Assembly (NCBI RefSeq): GCF_002159945.1
Contig: NZ_NFJQ01000001.1
Span: 248,001-312,000 of the forward strand
DNA: 64,000 nucleotides
Direction: 5' to 3'
Origin: Cloacibacillus sp. An23
GTDB taxonomy: Bacteria; Synergistota; Synergistia; Synergistales; Synergistaceae
Both the position numbers and the translations under genes were made by a program. Shown here piece after piece: positions 8,096-17,024 of this stretch. A model generated the notes under the pieces. It was not told the origin of the DNA and searched no databases. It was given only the letters and a program-made list of their open reading frames with translations. Position 1 is the stretch's first letter. Every line of letters starts with the position of its first letter.

Positions 8096-8924
8096 GTGAA
8101 AAACGGCGGCGAAACGCGAAAACGGAGAGGCCCGCTTCAGCACGGCGCTCGGCATAGAGGCCTACTCGCTGCACGGGAACGGGCGCGGCTTCCCGGATCA
8201 TTTCCACGCGCACTACGTCGCCGGCATCGTCGCGGACGGGCGGCGCGCGCTGCGCTGCGCGGGACGGAGCGCGGAGCTTCGCGCCGGCGACGTGATGCTG
8301 CTCAACCCGGGCGACAGCCACGGCTGTTCCCCGCTCGGCGGCGCGCCGCTCGAATACCGCGCGCTCAACATAAGCCGCGCCGCGATGGAAAAGGCCGCCG
8401 CCCGCTTGGGACTTACAGAAACGCCGAGATTCGCGGCGAACGTCATGCCGCGCGCGGAGGCCGGAGAGCTTCTCGACGCGCTGCACCGCGCGGTCATGGA
8501 GGGCGTGCCGGGAGAAAAACAGCAAAATCTGTTCGACGGGCTGCTCACGCGGCTTCTGGCGCCCCGCCCCGCGCGCAGTGAAAGCGAAAAGACGGCGCGC
8601 GAAACGTCCGCTCAGGTGTCGGCGCTGCGCCGCTACATCGAACGCCACTACGCGGAAAGCCTGTCGCTCGACGGACTGCTCGCTATGACGAACCTCTCGA
8701 AATTCGCCATGATACGCGCTTTCGCCAAAGAGACCGGGCTCACGCCATACCGGTACCTTCAGGCCGAGCGGCTCGAAATGGCGAAAGTTTTCCTGCGCGG
8801 CGGCATGACGCCGGCCGAGGCTGCGGACGCCGCCGGCTTCGCCGACCAGAGCCATCTCACCAACTACTTCCGCGAATTCACCGGCCTCACGCCGAAGCAG
8901 TACCAGAAAATTTTTTCGGAATGA
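8096..8924 (+). CDS. AraC-family regulator, apparent frameshift at the first codons
   Basis: C-terminal DNA-binding domain with two helix-turn-helix units (about the last 100 residues: LSLDGLLAMTNLSKFAMIRA and the signature FADQSHLTNYFREFTGLTPKQY) behind an AraC-type cupin domain (FPDHFHAHYVAG, RAGDVMLLNPGDSHG). The cupin is read in the frame that opens at 8100, but that frame has no ATG, GTG or TTG before 8289. A good ribosome site (GGAGGC) and GTG at 8096 lie one frame off; the run gtgAAAAAcgg has five A, and four would join the GTG to the cupin frame. So this is a frameshift, a base-call error, or an unusual start. The coordinates span GTG to stop. It precedes DUF2000, which it may control. 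Confidence 0.8.
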
Positions 8925-8933
8925 GGCTTGCAG

Positions 8934-9359
8934 ATGGACGAAAAAATAGAAGAAAAAAGCTGCGTCATTGTGATAGACGAGACACTCCCGCCCGGCACCG
9001 CGGCGAACACGGCCGCGATAATAGGCGTAACTCTCGGGAAAAGACACCCGGAAGCCGTCGGCCCAGACGTGACCGACGGCGACGGAACGGCACACGGCGG
9101 CATAATAATGATCCCAGTGCCGGTGCTCAAGGCTAAGACGGAAACTCTTCGCACGCTGCGCGAAAAAATGCGGGAGGCCGGAAACGACGCGGACTTCGTG
9201 GATTTCTCCGACGTCGCGCAGCACTGCCGCACCTACGAGGAATACACGGAAAAAACCGCGCGCATAGCCGAGCGCGACTTCACCTACATAGGGCTAGGCA
9301 TCTTCGGCCCCCGCAGGACGGTAAAGAAACTCACCGGAAGCCTGCCTCTGCTCCGCTGA
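8934..9359 (+). CDS. DUF2000 family protein
   Basis: 141 residues, close to the usual length of the DUF2000 family (IVIDETLPPGTAANTAAIIG and LGKRHPEAVGPDV near the N-terminus; FTYIGLGIFGPR near the C-terminus). The family adopts a peptidyl-tRNA-hydrolase-like fold but has no assigned reaction that I can state. The ATG at 8934 was chosen because GAGG lies 7 bases upstream; the TTG at 8928 has no proper spacing. It starts 9 bases after the AraC gene and is probably co-transcribed. Confidence 0.85.
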   Translation: MDEKIEEKSCVIVIDETLPPGTAANTAAIIGVTLGKRHPEAVGPDVTDGDGTAHGGIIMIPVPVLKAKTETLRTLREKMREAGNDADFVDFSDVAQHCRTYEEYTEKTARIAERDFTYIGLGIFGPRRTVKKLTGSLPLLR

Positions 9360-9381
9360 GGCCGCCGCCGTCAAAGAACAG

Positions 9382-9412
9382 TAAAAAAGGCCGCCTTTTG
9401 AGGAGCGGCCTT
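9382..9412 (-). terminator. Terminator after the membrane protein at 9450-9923
   Basis: Perfect 8-base stem (AAGGCCGC/GCGGCCTT) followed on the minus strand by seven T. Confidence 0.7.
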
Positions 9413-9449
9413 AAATCTGCGGCGTTTTCGTAAAAAACGCGCTTCCGCG

Positions 9450-9923
9450 TCAGTTCATTATGCGCAGTACTACTTCCGCTATTACGGCGGAGCCGATAAA
9501 GGTGCCGACGAATACGAAGAGGCCGACGACGACTATCTTCCAGCCCTGCGACTTGAGCGCGTCGATGTCTTTGCCGACGGCGAGCCCCGCGTAGGCGAGT
9601 ATCGGAGTGCAGAGGCCGATGAAGCTTATCTTCGAGACGTAAGCCGTCAGTATCTCGGAGCCCGGGAAGCCCGGTATCGTGACGACGCAGCCGAGTGTCA
9701 CGATGTAGGCGACTGCGGGGAGGCCTTTCCACGGCATGATGTGCGCGATGAACACGCCGCCCGCTATTATGCCGAGCAGGACGAGGAAGCCCGGTATCGA
9801 AGCGGCGAAGGCCTGAGCCGCCGCGGCCGCGCCGCCCGACCAGCCCTTGGCCCCGACCCAGTTGCCGACGAGAATCTGGAGGCCGCATATCATTAGGAAT
9901 ACCGCCATCTGACCGTATTTCAT
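9450..9923 (-). CDS. Small multi-helix membrane protein, partner of DUF3100
   Basis: 157 residues with about five hydrophobic helices (for example GFLVLLGIIAGGVFIAHIM and IVVVGLFVFVGTFIGSAVIA). I do not recognise a named domain. Its ATG overlaps the stop of the DUF3100 gene (ATGA), so the two are translationally coupled and very probably form one membrane complex, likely a two-part transporter. Start chosen at 9923; the longer frame upstream is shadow. Confidence 0.8.
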   Translation of the reverse strand: MKYGQMAVFLMICGLQILVGNWVGAKGWSGGAAAAAQAFAASIPGFLVLLGIIAGGVFIAHIMPWKGLPAVAYIVTLGCVVTIPGFPGSEILTAYVSKISFIGLCTPILAYAGLAVGKDIDALKSQGWKIVVVGLFVFVGTFIGSAVIAEVVLRIMN

Positions 9924-10759
9924 TGTTTTTTGCCTCCTTCCTGCGCTCCGGCCTTGGCCGGGACGCTGGGCGGGTCGGTCACGCCCATTTTGCGCACGAG
10001 CCAGTTGGCGAGCGGTATGCTGATAAAGACGCACATATAGACCCCGTCGAGGCCGGAGAACATGTTGCTGGCGGCGGCGAGCGCCGTCAGTTCGTCCTGT
10101 ATCTGCGGATACATCTCGACGAGCGGAGCGAGCGCCGCGGTCATCATTCCTGCGCTGCCCGTGCCGGTCGCCATAGCGAGCGCCTGCGGGCTGAAGAACG
10201 GCATAGTGGAGGCGACGAAGGAGCTGAGAAGGCTGCAGAATACCGCGCCGAAGACCGTCCCGGTCACGTAGACGCCCATGACGCCGCGTCCCTCCGGCGT
10301 GTCGAGGCCGTATTTCTCACCGATTATAGCGATATTCGGCTCGCGCGCGTTGGAGAAGGCCGCGCCGACGGCTTCGCGCTTGAGGCCGAGCAGGACGGCG
10401 ATCGGCACGCCGAAGAAGACGGTGCCGAGGTTCCCGAATTCCTGAAGAATGAGCGCCGGGCCCGATTCGACGACCTTCCAGAAGCTGGGGCCGACGAGCG
10501 TGCCGTAGCGCGCCATGAGGAAGAAGAATGTGACCCCGACGAGCGAGGACGCCTCGAACATATCGTCGCGCTTGAGTATCTTCAGCTTCGGCAGTCCGCA
10601 GAGCGCGCCGAGCGCGAAGGAGTAAAGCAGCGGGACGAGCACGAGGATGCCGGGGCCGACCTTGAAGGTCTTGGCCCCGATGAGTTCGGCGACGACCGTC
10701 AGCACCAGCGCGAGAACGTGGAGCTTCCAGTTCCGTATCGCCTTGTCGACGATGTCCAT
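9920..10759 (-). CDS. DUF3100 family membrane protein (putative transporter)
   Basis: 279 residues, about eight membrane helices, recognised as DUF3100 (N-terminal HVLALVLTVVAELIGAKTF; Gly/Met-rich LAMATGTGSAGMMTAALAP). The reaction is unknown, but this family is commonly found beside M20 amidohydrolases, as here, suggesting uptake of an N-acyl or peptide substrate that the downstream enzyme hydrolyses (inference). The soluble Pro/Gly/Lys-rich tail ends in GGKKQ. It lies 38 bases after the M20 gene and is probably in one operon with it. Confidence 0.82.
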   Translation of the reverse strand: MDIVDKAIRNWKLHVLALVLTVVAELIGAKTFKVGPGILVLVPLLYSFALGALCGLPKLKILKRDDMFEASSLVGVTFFFLMARYGTLVGPSFWKVVESGPALILQEFGNLGTVFFGVPIAVLLGLKREAVGAAFSNAREPNIAIIGEKYGLDTPEGRGVMGVYVTGTVFGAVFCSLLSSFVASTMPFFSPQALAMATGTGSAGMMTAALAPLVEMYPQIQDELTALAAASNMFSGLDGVYMCVFISIPLANWLVRKMGVTDPPSVPAKAGAQEGGKKQ

Positions 10760-10797
10760 GATGAATACGCCTCCTTAGAGAGATAAAAATTTTTCCG

Positions 10798-12111
10798 TTA
10801 CTCGGAGAAGAAGCGGCTGTCCATAGCCGCGAGATATTCTTCCTTCGTATAGACGGGTTTGAAGTTCGCGAGCACTTCCTTCGCTTCTTTGGCTCCGTCG
10901 GAGAGCAGATCGACGAGCGTCATGAGCATGACCTTCGCTGGGGCGAGGACGGCTGCGTCGAAGTCGACGGCTGCGAACTCCTTCGCGTGGAGCGCGCCTA
11001 CCGTGCCGCCGCCGGAGGGCTGTATCGCTGGCATGAGGTGCGCTATGTCGCCGAGGTCTGTAGAAGCGGAGAAATACGTGCCGCGCTGAACGTGTTCCGC
11101 CCCGACGAGCACGTCGGCGTTGCCGGCGAATATCCTGTTGAGCTCCTTGCTCGCGTTGAGCGGCAGGTAGCCGGCGATGCTGCGGACGTGACACTTCGCG
11201 CCGAGCGCTTCGCCGCCGGCCTTGAAGGCGCGGACGACCTTGGCGAACGTTTCGTCTATCCTCTCGATGCTTCCCGCGCGGACGTAGCCTTCGAGGCGCA
11301 CGTCGTCTGGGACGCTGTTGACCGAATCGCCGCCCTTCGTGATGATGTAGTGGACGCGGACGTGGTCGTCGTCGCGGAACGTCTCGCGCAGCGCGTTGAC
11401 GGCGTTGATGCCGGCGACCGCGGCGTAGAGCGCGTTTATCCCGAGGTGCGGAGCCGCGGCGGCGTGCGCCTGTTTGCCCTCGTAGCGTAGCATGAAGATG
11501 CGGAAGCCGTTGCCTCCGTCCGGGACTGTGAAGCCCGGCTCGGGCGCGTCGTCGCCCGCGTGTACCATCATGCTCATATCTATGTCGTCGAACACGCCGA
11601 GGCGCACGAACTCCTGCTTGCCGCCGTAGTAGACGAGCTCGCCCCTGTCGCGCATTTCGGTGCGGCGGCCCACCTCTATGAACTCCTCCGCGGGCAGTCC
11701 GAGGAAGGCGACGGAGCCCGCGAGCTCCTTCATCAGCCCGGTCTTTTTGAGCGCCGCGGCCATCGCGTAGACCGCGGAAATCTGGAGGTTGTGGCCGCAG
11801 GCGTGCGACGCGCCGGTCTCTTCCACGGCGAGCGGATGCTGGCGGCAGACTATGCCGTCGAGCTCGCCTATGACTGCGACTTTCGGCCCTTCCGCTCCGC
11901 CCTCCATGTCGGCGCGCAGCCCGGTGCGCGCGAGGCCGCGCTTCACGTCGAGGCCGAGCCCTTCGAGCGCCGCCGCGAGTTTGTCAGAGGTGCGCGTCTC
12001 GAAAAATCCGAGCTCGGCGTGCGCGCCTATGTCGTCAGCGAAGGCTTTCGTCTCTTCCCTGACGGAATCCACGGCTTCGCACAGCAGTCTCTTCACTTCG
12101 TTTTTGTCCAT
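10798..12111 (-). CDS. M20 family metallo-amidohydrolase
   Basis: 437 residues, cytoplasmic zinc hydrolase of the M20D type (aminoacylase, carboxypeptidase or aminobenzoyl-glutamate hydrolase relatives). Metal and catalytic motifs: GELDGI, ASHACGHN and LGLPAEEF; the dimerisation domain includes GKQAHAAAAPHLG. Two ATGs are near the start. I choose 12111 because AAGGAG lies 8 bases upstream of it and only 2 bases before the earlier one. First gene of an operon with the DUF3100 membrane pair, so its substrate is probably what that pair imports. The exact amide substrate is not predictable. Confidence 0.9.
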   Translation of the reverse strand: MDKNEVKRLLCEAVDSVREETKAFADDIGAHAELGFFETRTSDKLAAALEGLGLDVKRGLARTGLRADMEGGAEGPKVAVIGELDGIVCRQHPLAVEETGASHACGHNLQISAVYAMAAALKKTGLMKELAGSVAFLGLPAEEFIEVGRRTEMRDRGELVYYGGKQEFVRLGVFDDIDMSMMVHAGDDAPEPGFTVPDGGNGFRIFMLRYEGKQAHAAAAPHLGINALYAAVAGINAVNALRETFRDDDHVRVHYIITKGGDSVNSVPDDVRLEGYVRAGSIERIDETFAKVVRAFKAGGEALGAKCHVRSIAGYLPLNASKELNRIFAGNADVLVGAEHVQRGTYFSASTDLGDIAHLMPAIQPSGGGTVGALHAKEFAAVDFDAAVLAPAKVMLMTLVDLLSDGAKEAKEVLANFKPVYTKEEYLAAMDSRFFSE

Positions 12112-12212
12112 ACGCATTGCTCCTTGCTGAATGTTATAAAGACTTACCTCCCGATTATACAATATACGGCGCAATATTTATTCAAAACATCGGTAAATTT
12201 CAAGCGAAGAAT

Positions 12213-12251
12213 AAAAAAGAGACGCTTTCTTAATACAAAGAAAAGCGCCTC
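12213..12251 (-). terminator. Terminator after livF
   Basis: Long hairpin (GAGGCGCTTTTCTT pairing with AAGAAAGCGTCTC) followed on the minus strand by TTTTTT. Confidence 0.75.
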
Positions 12252-12281
12252 CGTGTCAATCTGTTTTGCGCGGCTCGGGCT

Positions 12282-12986
12282 TTAGCCGCCGAGATAGGCC
12301 TCGACGACGCGCGGGTCGTCCAACAGCTCGCGCCCCGTGCCTTCGAGCGTTATCTCGCCGACCTCGAGCACATAGGCGTAGTCGGCGATGCGAAGCGCGG
12401 CGAAGGCGTTCTGCTCGACGAGCAGGACGGTTTTGCCCTCCGCGTTTATCTGCGCGATTATGTGAAAGACTTCTTCGACAAGTATCGGAGCGAGCCCCAT
12501 CGACGGCTCGTCGAGCATGATGAGCTGCGGGTCGCTCATGAGCGCGCGCCCGACCGCGAGCATCTGCTGTTCTCCGCCGGAGAGTGTGCCGCCCTTCTGC
12601 CATGAACGCTCCTTGAGGCGCGGGAAAAGATCGAAAGCGCGCTCGACGCCCGCCTCGACCTCGGCCTTGTTCTTGCAGCCGTAGCCGCCGAGCTGCAGGT
12701 TCTCGAGCACCGTGAGGTGCGGGAAGATGCGCCGCCCTTCGGGGCAGAGCGCAACGCCGCGCGCGAGGACGTCCTCGGGCGGGAGGCCGAGCAGGTGCTT
12801 CTCGTCCCACGTCACAGTGCCGCCCGACGTTTTGACGAGCCCAGCTATCGCGCGCAGCGTGCTGCTCTTGCCCGCGCCGTTCGCGCCGATGAGCGTGACT
12901 ATCTTCCCCTCCGGCACCTCGAGCGAGATCCCGCGCAGCGCGCGTATGCCGCCGTAGCTTACGGAAAGGTCCTTCACCTTCAGCAT
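12282..12986 (-). CDS. livF: Branched-chain amino-acid ABC transporter ATPase LivF
   Basis: 234 residues. Walker A GANGAGKS, signature LSGGEQQM, Walker B LIMLDEPSMGLAP. Cytoplasmic ATPase that, with LivG, powers the LivHM permease. The ATG at 12986 has GGAGGCG upstream and overlaps the end of livG by 7 bases; the longer open frame upstream is shadow of livG. Last gene of the operon, followed by a strong terminator. Confidence 0.96.
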   Translation of the reverse strand: MLKVKDLSVSYGGIRALRGISLEVPEGKIVTLIGANGAGKSSTLRAIAGLVKTSGGTVTWDEKHLLGLPPEDVLARGVALCPEGRRIFPHLTVLENLQLGGYGCKNKAEVEAGVERAFDLFPRLKERSWQKGGTLSGGEQQMLAVGRALMSDPQLIMLDEPSMGLAPILVEEVFHIIAQINAEGKTVLLVEQNAFAALRIADYAYVLEVGEITLEGTGRELLDDPRVVEAYLGG

Positions 12987-13759
12987 CTCGCCGCCTCCTT
13001 TCCGAGATAGGCCTCTATGACACGAGGATTTTTCTTTATTTCGTCCGGCGTCCCTTCCGCTATGAGCTGGCCGTAGTCGAGGACGCGAATCCACTCCGAA
13101 ACGCCCATGACGACCTTCATGTCGTGCTCTATCATCAATATCGTGACCTTGAAGCGGTCGCGTATGCTCCTGATGAAGTCCATAAGCTCGAGGCTCTCCT
13201 GCGGATTCATGCCGGCCGCCGGCTCGTCGAGCAGAAGGAGCTCCGGCCCCGTCGCGAGCGCGCGCGCTATCTCGAGCCGCCGCTGCGCGCCGTAGGGCAG
13301 CCCCGTAGCCACCTCCGAGGCGAGGGAGCCTAGGCCGACGGACTCGAGCAGCTCCATCGAGCGCTCGCGTATTTCGCGCTCCTCGCGGCGGAAAATCGGG
13401 AGCTGCAGCGGAGCGCTCCACCACGGCGCTCGCTGGCGCACCCAGCAGGCCGTCATGACGTTCTGGAGCACAGTGCCGCCAGTGAAAAGCCTTATGTTCT
13501 GGAAGGTGCGCGCGATGCCCGTCTTGCAGACGAGGTGCGGCGCCATTCCCGTAACGTCCTTGCCGTTGAATATCACGCGCCCCGAGGTCGGCTTGTAGAA
13601 GCCGGTGATTATGTTGAAGCAGGTAGTCTTGCCGGCTCCGTTCGGCCCTATGAGGCTGCTTATCGAGCCGCGCTCGGCCTCTATGCTGAAGCCGCTGACC
13701 GCCGTGAGGCCGCCGAACTTTATCACTACGTCCTCGGTCTTGAGTATCGCGTCAGCCAT
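12980..13759 (-). CDS. livG: Branched-chain amino-acid ABC transporter ATPase LivG
   Basis: 259 residues. Walker A GPNGAGKT, Walker B LLLLDEPAAGMNPQE (the AGMNP form is typical of LivG), and a family C-terminal tail after the H-loop (LMIEHDMKVVM) ending in GTPDEIKKNPRVIEAYLG. Partner ATPase of LivF; overlaps livM by 8 bases at its start. Confidence 0.96.
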   Translation of the reverse strand: MADAILKTEDVVIKFGGLTAVSGFSIEAERGSISSLIGPNGAGKTTCFNIITGFYKPTSGRVIFNGKDVTGMAPHLVCKTGIARTFQNIRLFTGGTVLQNVMTACWVRQRAPWWSAPLQLPIFRREEREIRERSMELLESVGLGSLASEVATGLPYGAQRRLEIARALATGPELLLLDEPAAGMNPQESLELMDFIRSIRDRFKVTILMIEHDMKVVMGVSEWIRVLDYGQLIAEGTPDEIKKNPRVIEAYLGKEAARC

Positions 13760-14813
13760 TCGCCGCGCCCCCTTTCCCTTTTCCGAGCCTGCGCAGGAAG
13801 CGCGCCGCGCCCTCCCAGCTGAATTCGCATCCTCCTATGATGCCCTCGCGCCTGTAAAGGATTATGAAGAGCAGCAGCAGCGAGAAGATCAGCATCCTCA
13901 TGCCGGGAATGCCCGCTATCTCCCACGAGCCTATCTGTATCGTGTCCTCTACGAAGCGCAGCCACTCGAGCATGACCGTGACGACCGCCGCGCCGACGAG
14001 CGAGCCCGTTATCGAGCCGAGGCCGCCGACGACGACGAACATCAGAATGTTGAAGGTGAGCTGGAAGTTGAACATCTTAGGGTCTATCGTCGTTATGAGG
14101 CTGCCGGTAAGAGAGCCGCCGATTCCGGCGAAGAACGCGCCGACTACGAACGAAATGGTCTTCGCGCGGAATGTGTCGATGCCCATCGCCTTGGCCGCGA
14201 CCTCGTCGTCGCGCACGGCGCGCAACGTGTTGCCGAAGTTGCTCGAAAGCAACTTGACTATCACGTACACGGTCAGTATGCACCAGAAATAGTTCCAGCC
14301 GAGATTCGCGTAGGCCGGTATGCCCTTGAGTCCGAGCGCGCCGTTTGTAACGGGCGTTATGTTGGTGAAGATGACGCGGATTATCTCGCCGAAGCCGAGC
14401 GTCGCTATGCCGAGGTAATCGCCGCCGAGGCGAAGGCACGGAGCCGCCATCAGCAATCCGATGAAGGCCGCGGCTATCCCCCCCGCGACGACCGCGGCGA
14501 AGAACGGCGCGTGCATCACGTTGAAGGGCCACATCATAGGCTCGAGTATATACATCATTTCCTTCTGCGCCTGTGGCAGGATGAGTATCGCCGTGACATA
14601 GGCCCCTATCGCCATGAACCCGGCGTGCGCGAGCGAGAACATCCCGGTGAAGCCGTAGATGAGGTTGAGGCTGACGGCGAGAATCGCGTTTATCGCGATG
14701 AGGTTCAGCACCTGCACCTTGTAGCCGTCGAGGTTCGCCCCGGCCCATTTCAGGAAGAGCGCGAGCAGTGCGAGGCAGGCGAGGTTGAGGACGGTCTTAG
14801 TTGATTTCTTCAT
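13752..14813 (-). CDS. livM: Branched-chain amino-acid ABC transporter permease LivM
   Basis: 353 residues with about nine to ten membrane helices. Contains the family blocks NLIYGFTGMFSLAHAGFMAI and the EAA-like cytoplasmic loop LRAVRDDEVAAKAMGID that docks the ATPases. Overlaps livH by 4 bases (ATGA) and livG by 8, so the four downstream Liv genes are translationally coupled. Confidence 0.96.
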   Translation of the reverse strand: MKKSTKTVLNLACLALLALFLKWAGANLDGYKVQVLNLIAINAILAVSLNLIYGFTGMFSLAHAGFMAIGAYVTAILILPQAQKEMMYILEPMMWPFNVMHAPFFAAVVAGGIAAAFIGLLMAAPCLRLGGDYLGIATLGFGEIIRVIFTNITPVTNGALGLKGIPAYANLGWNYFWCILTVYVIVKLLSSNFGNTLRAVRDDEVAAKAMGIDTFRAKTISFVVGAFFAGIGGSLTGSLITTIDPKMFNFQLTFNILMFVVVGGLGSITGSLVGAAVVTVMLEWLRFVEDTIQIGSWEIAGIPGMRMLIFSLLLLFIILYRREGIIGGCEFSWEGAARFLRRLGKGKGGAANG

Positions 14814-15703
14814 ATCTTATCCTCCAGCTTCTCGCCCATAAGCCCCGTCGGGCGGCAGAAGAGTATCACGATGAGCAGGACGAAGGCGAAGGCGTCGCGA
14901 TAGCCCGAAAGCGCCGGAAAGAAGGCGACGAGCAGTATCTCCATGAAGCCGAGCAGCAGCCCGCCTATCATCGCCCCCTGCACCGAGCCTATGCCGCCGA
15001 GCACGGCCGCTATGAACGCCTTGAGCCCGGGGAAGACTCCCATGAACGGATGTATCTGCGGATAGCGCAGCGCCCACATGATGCCGGCGCAGGCCGCGAG
15101 CGCCGAGCCGACGGCGAAGGTGAGCGCTATAATCCTGTCCACCTTGACGCCCATCAGCCGCGTAGTCTCGATGTCGCGCGAGATGGCGCGCATCGCCAGC
15201 CCGGGCTTCGTGCGGTAGAGCATCCAGAGCATCGCGCCGACGAGCGCGAAGGTGATGATCGGGACGAATATGACGAGCGGCAGTATCCTGACGCTGCCGA
15301 GAGAAATAACCTTGACGAGCGGCTCGAAGCGAGGCATCGGCTTCGGCACTCCGGTGAATATAACGAGACAGAGGTTCTCGATGAAGAACGAAACGCCTAT
15401 CGCTGAGATCAGCGCCGATATTCGCGGCGCGGAGCGGAGCGGGCGGTAGGCCACCCTGTCTATCATAAAGCCGAACGCGGCGGTCGCCGCTATAGAAAGG
15501 ATCACTGCCGGAATCCACGGCAGGTGCAGCGCGGCGATAGCGACGAAGACGAAGTACGTGCTTATCATAAAAATATCGCCGTGCGCGAAGTTGATGAGCC
15601 TCAGTATGCCGTAGACCATCGTGTAGCCTATGGCTATGAGGCCGTAGAGGCTGCCCAGCATCAGAGCGTTGAAAAGATGCTGGATCATCATGTTTGCAGT
15701 CAT
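14810..15703 (-). CDS. livH: Branched-chain amino-acid ABC transporter permease LivH
   Basis: 297 residues, about eight helices, with LYGLIAIGYTMVYGILRLINFAHGD split over the start region typical of LivH and the coupling loop LAMRAISRDIETTRLMGV. The ATG at 15703 has GGGGAG 5 bases upstream. Pairs with LivM. Separated from livK by a terminator-like hairpin and a second long inverted repeat, so it may be expressed less than the binding protein. Confidence 0.95.
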   Translation of the reverse strand: MTANMMIQHLFNALMLGSLYGLIAIGYTMVYGILRLINFAHGDIFMISTYFVFVAIAALHLPWIPAVILSIAATAAFGFMIDRVAYRPLRSAPRISALISAIGVSFFIENLCLVIFTGVPKPMPRFEPLVKVISLGSVRILPLVIFVPIITFALVGAMLWMLYRTKPGLAMRAISRDIETTRLMGVKVDRIIALTFAVGSALAACAGIMWALRYPQIHPFMGVFPGLKAFIAAVLGGIGSVQGAMIGGLLLGFMEILLVAFFPALSGYRDAFAFVLLIVILFCRPTGLMGEKLEDKI

Positions 15704-15730
15704 GGGCTCTCCCCTTTTAAGAAGCTGGAG

Positions 15731-15778
15731 CCGGAACCCGCGCGCGCCGTCCTATCGGACGCGGCGCGCCGGTTCCGG
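15731..15778 (-). repeat. Long hairpin in the livK-livH gap
   Basis: Arms of 22 bases (15731-15752 and 15757-15778) match at 19 positions around a 4-base loop. It lies between the livK terminator and the livH ribosome site and would form a very stable RNA stem, likely an mRNA 5'-end stabiliser or a brake on read-through. Confidence 0.6.
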
Positions 15779-15819
15779 CAAAAAAAGCGAAAGTCCGGCG
15801 AAGGCGCGCTCCGCCGGGA
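15779..15819 (-). terminator. Partial terminator after livK
   Basis: Stem CCGGCG/CGCCGG followed on the minus strand by CTTTCGCTTTTTTT. As livHMGF have no clear promoter of their own, read-through is expected. Confidence 0.55.
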
Positions 15820-15878
15820 AAATGTCAAAGCGTCATGCTGGGGAAAGCCGGTCGGCCTCCCCCCGCCGCGGGCCGTTT

Positions 15879-17024
15879 TTATTTGCCGGGCGCGTCCACT
15901 ATCGCGTGGAACACCTGCTTGCCGTTCTCGACCTTGATAATGCCTATCGGCTTCTCTGCGTCGTGAGTCGCGTTGATAGTCAAAGTCCCCGTAACGCCGG
16001 GCATATCCTTCGTCGCGGCGATGGCGGCGGTTATCTTCTCTGGGTCGGTGCTCTTGGCGTTCTTTATCGCGTTATAGATGAGCAGGTAGGCGTCGTAGCC
16101 GCAGCCGGTGAGAGCCGCGGGGTCCTTGTCGGGATAGGTCTCGCGCCACTGCTTCGTGAACTGCTTCTGGATGTCGCTCATGAGGCTCTCCGGCATATTC
16201 GGCGAATAGGCGAACGAAGTGTAGCTGAAGCCCTCGACCGAGTCTCCGCCTATCGAGACCATCTCCGGGTTGTCCATCGCGTCGCCGCCGAGAATGTTGA
16301 AGGTAGCGCCGAGTTCGCGCGCCTGGCGCATGATTATCGCGCCCTCCGCGAAGTTGGCGGGTATGTAGAGAACGTCGGGGTTCTTGCTGATTATCTCGGT
16401 GAGCTGCGCCGTGAAGTCCTGGTCGCCCTTCTGATAGTTCATGACGGATACGACCTGGCCGCCGAGCTTCTCAAAATTCTGCTTGAAGAAGTTGCCGAGG
16501 CCGACGCTGTAATCTTCCGTAACTTCTATGAGCATCGCGGCCGTCTTGGCTTTCAGTTCCGTAACGGCGTAATTCGCGGCTCCAGCGCCCTGGAACGGGT
16601 CGATGAAGCAGACGCGGAAGACGTACTTCTTGCCCTGCGTCACGAGCGGGTTCGTGCAGGAGGTCCCTACCATCGGAACGCCGGCCTTCTCCGCGACTTC
16701 GCCTCCGGCCATCGCGAGCGACGAGCCGTAGGTTCCTATTATCGCGCAGACCTTTTCGCGTTCGACGAGGCGCTTGACGGCGTTCGCCGCCTCTACTTTG
16801 TCGCTCTTGTTGTCCACGACGACGAGCTCTATCTTCTTGCCGTCCACTTCAGGATACTGCTTGTGCGCCAGATTGACGCCGTCGAGCTCGAGCTGCCCGC
16901 CGACCGCGTTGCCGCCGGTGATCGGCAGATATACGCCTATCTTGACCGTCTCCGCGGCCGCGGCGACTCCCGCCGCGGCTAGGACCGCCGCAAGGGCTAG
17001 AGCAAAACGTTTGGTCAACTTCAT
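15879..17024 (-). CDS. livK: Branched-chain amino-acid ABC transporter substrate-binding protein LivK
   Basis: 381 residues. A Sec signal peptide of about 25 residues (ending GVAAAAE) precedes a type-I periplasmic binding fold starting TVKIGVYLPITGGNAVGG, with AIIGTYGSSLAMAGGEVAEK. Exported; captures a branched-chain or related amino acid for LivHMGF. The ATG at 17024 has AGAGGT upstream. First gene of livKHMGF. Confidence 0.95.
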   Translation of the reverse strand: MKLTKRFALALAAVLAAAGVAAAAETVKIGVYLPITGGNAVGGQLELDGVNLAHKQYPEVDGKKIELVVVDNKSDKVEAANAVKRLVEREKVCAIIGTYGSSLAMAGGEVAEKAGVPMVGTSCTNPLVTQGKKYVFRVCFIDPFQGAGAANYAVTELKAKTAAMLIEVTEDYSVGLGNFFKQNFEKLGGQVVSVMNYQKGDQDFTAQLTEIISKNPDVLYIPANFAEGAIIMRQARELGATFNILGGDAMDNPEMVSIGGDSVEGFSYTSFAYSPNMPESLMSDIQKQFTKQWRETYPDKDPAALTGCGYDAYLLIYNAIKNAKSTDPEKITAAIAATKDMPGVTGTLTINATHDAEKPIGIIKVENGKQVFHAIVDAPGK

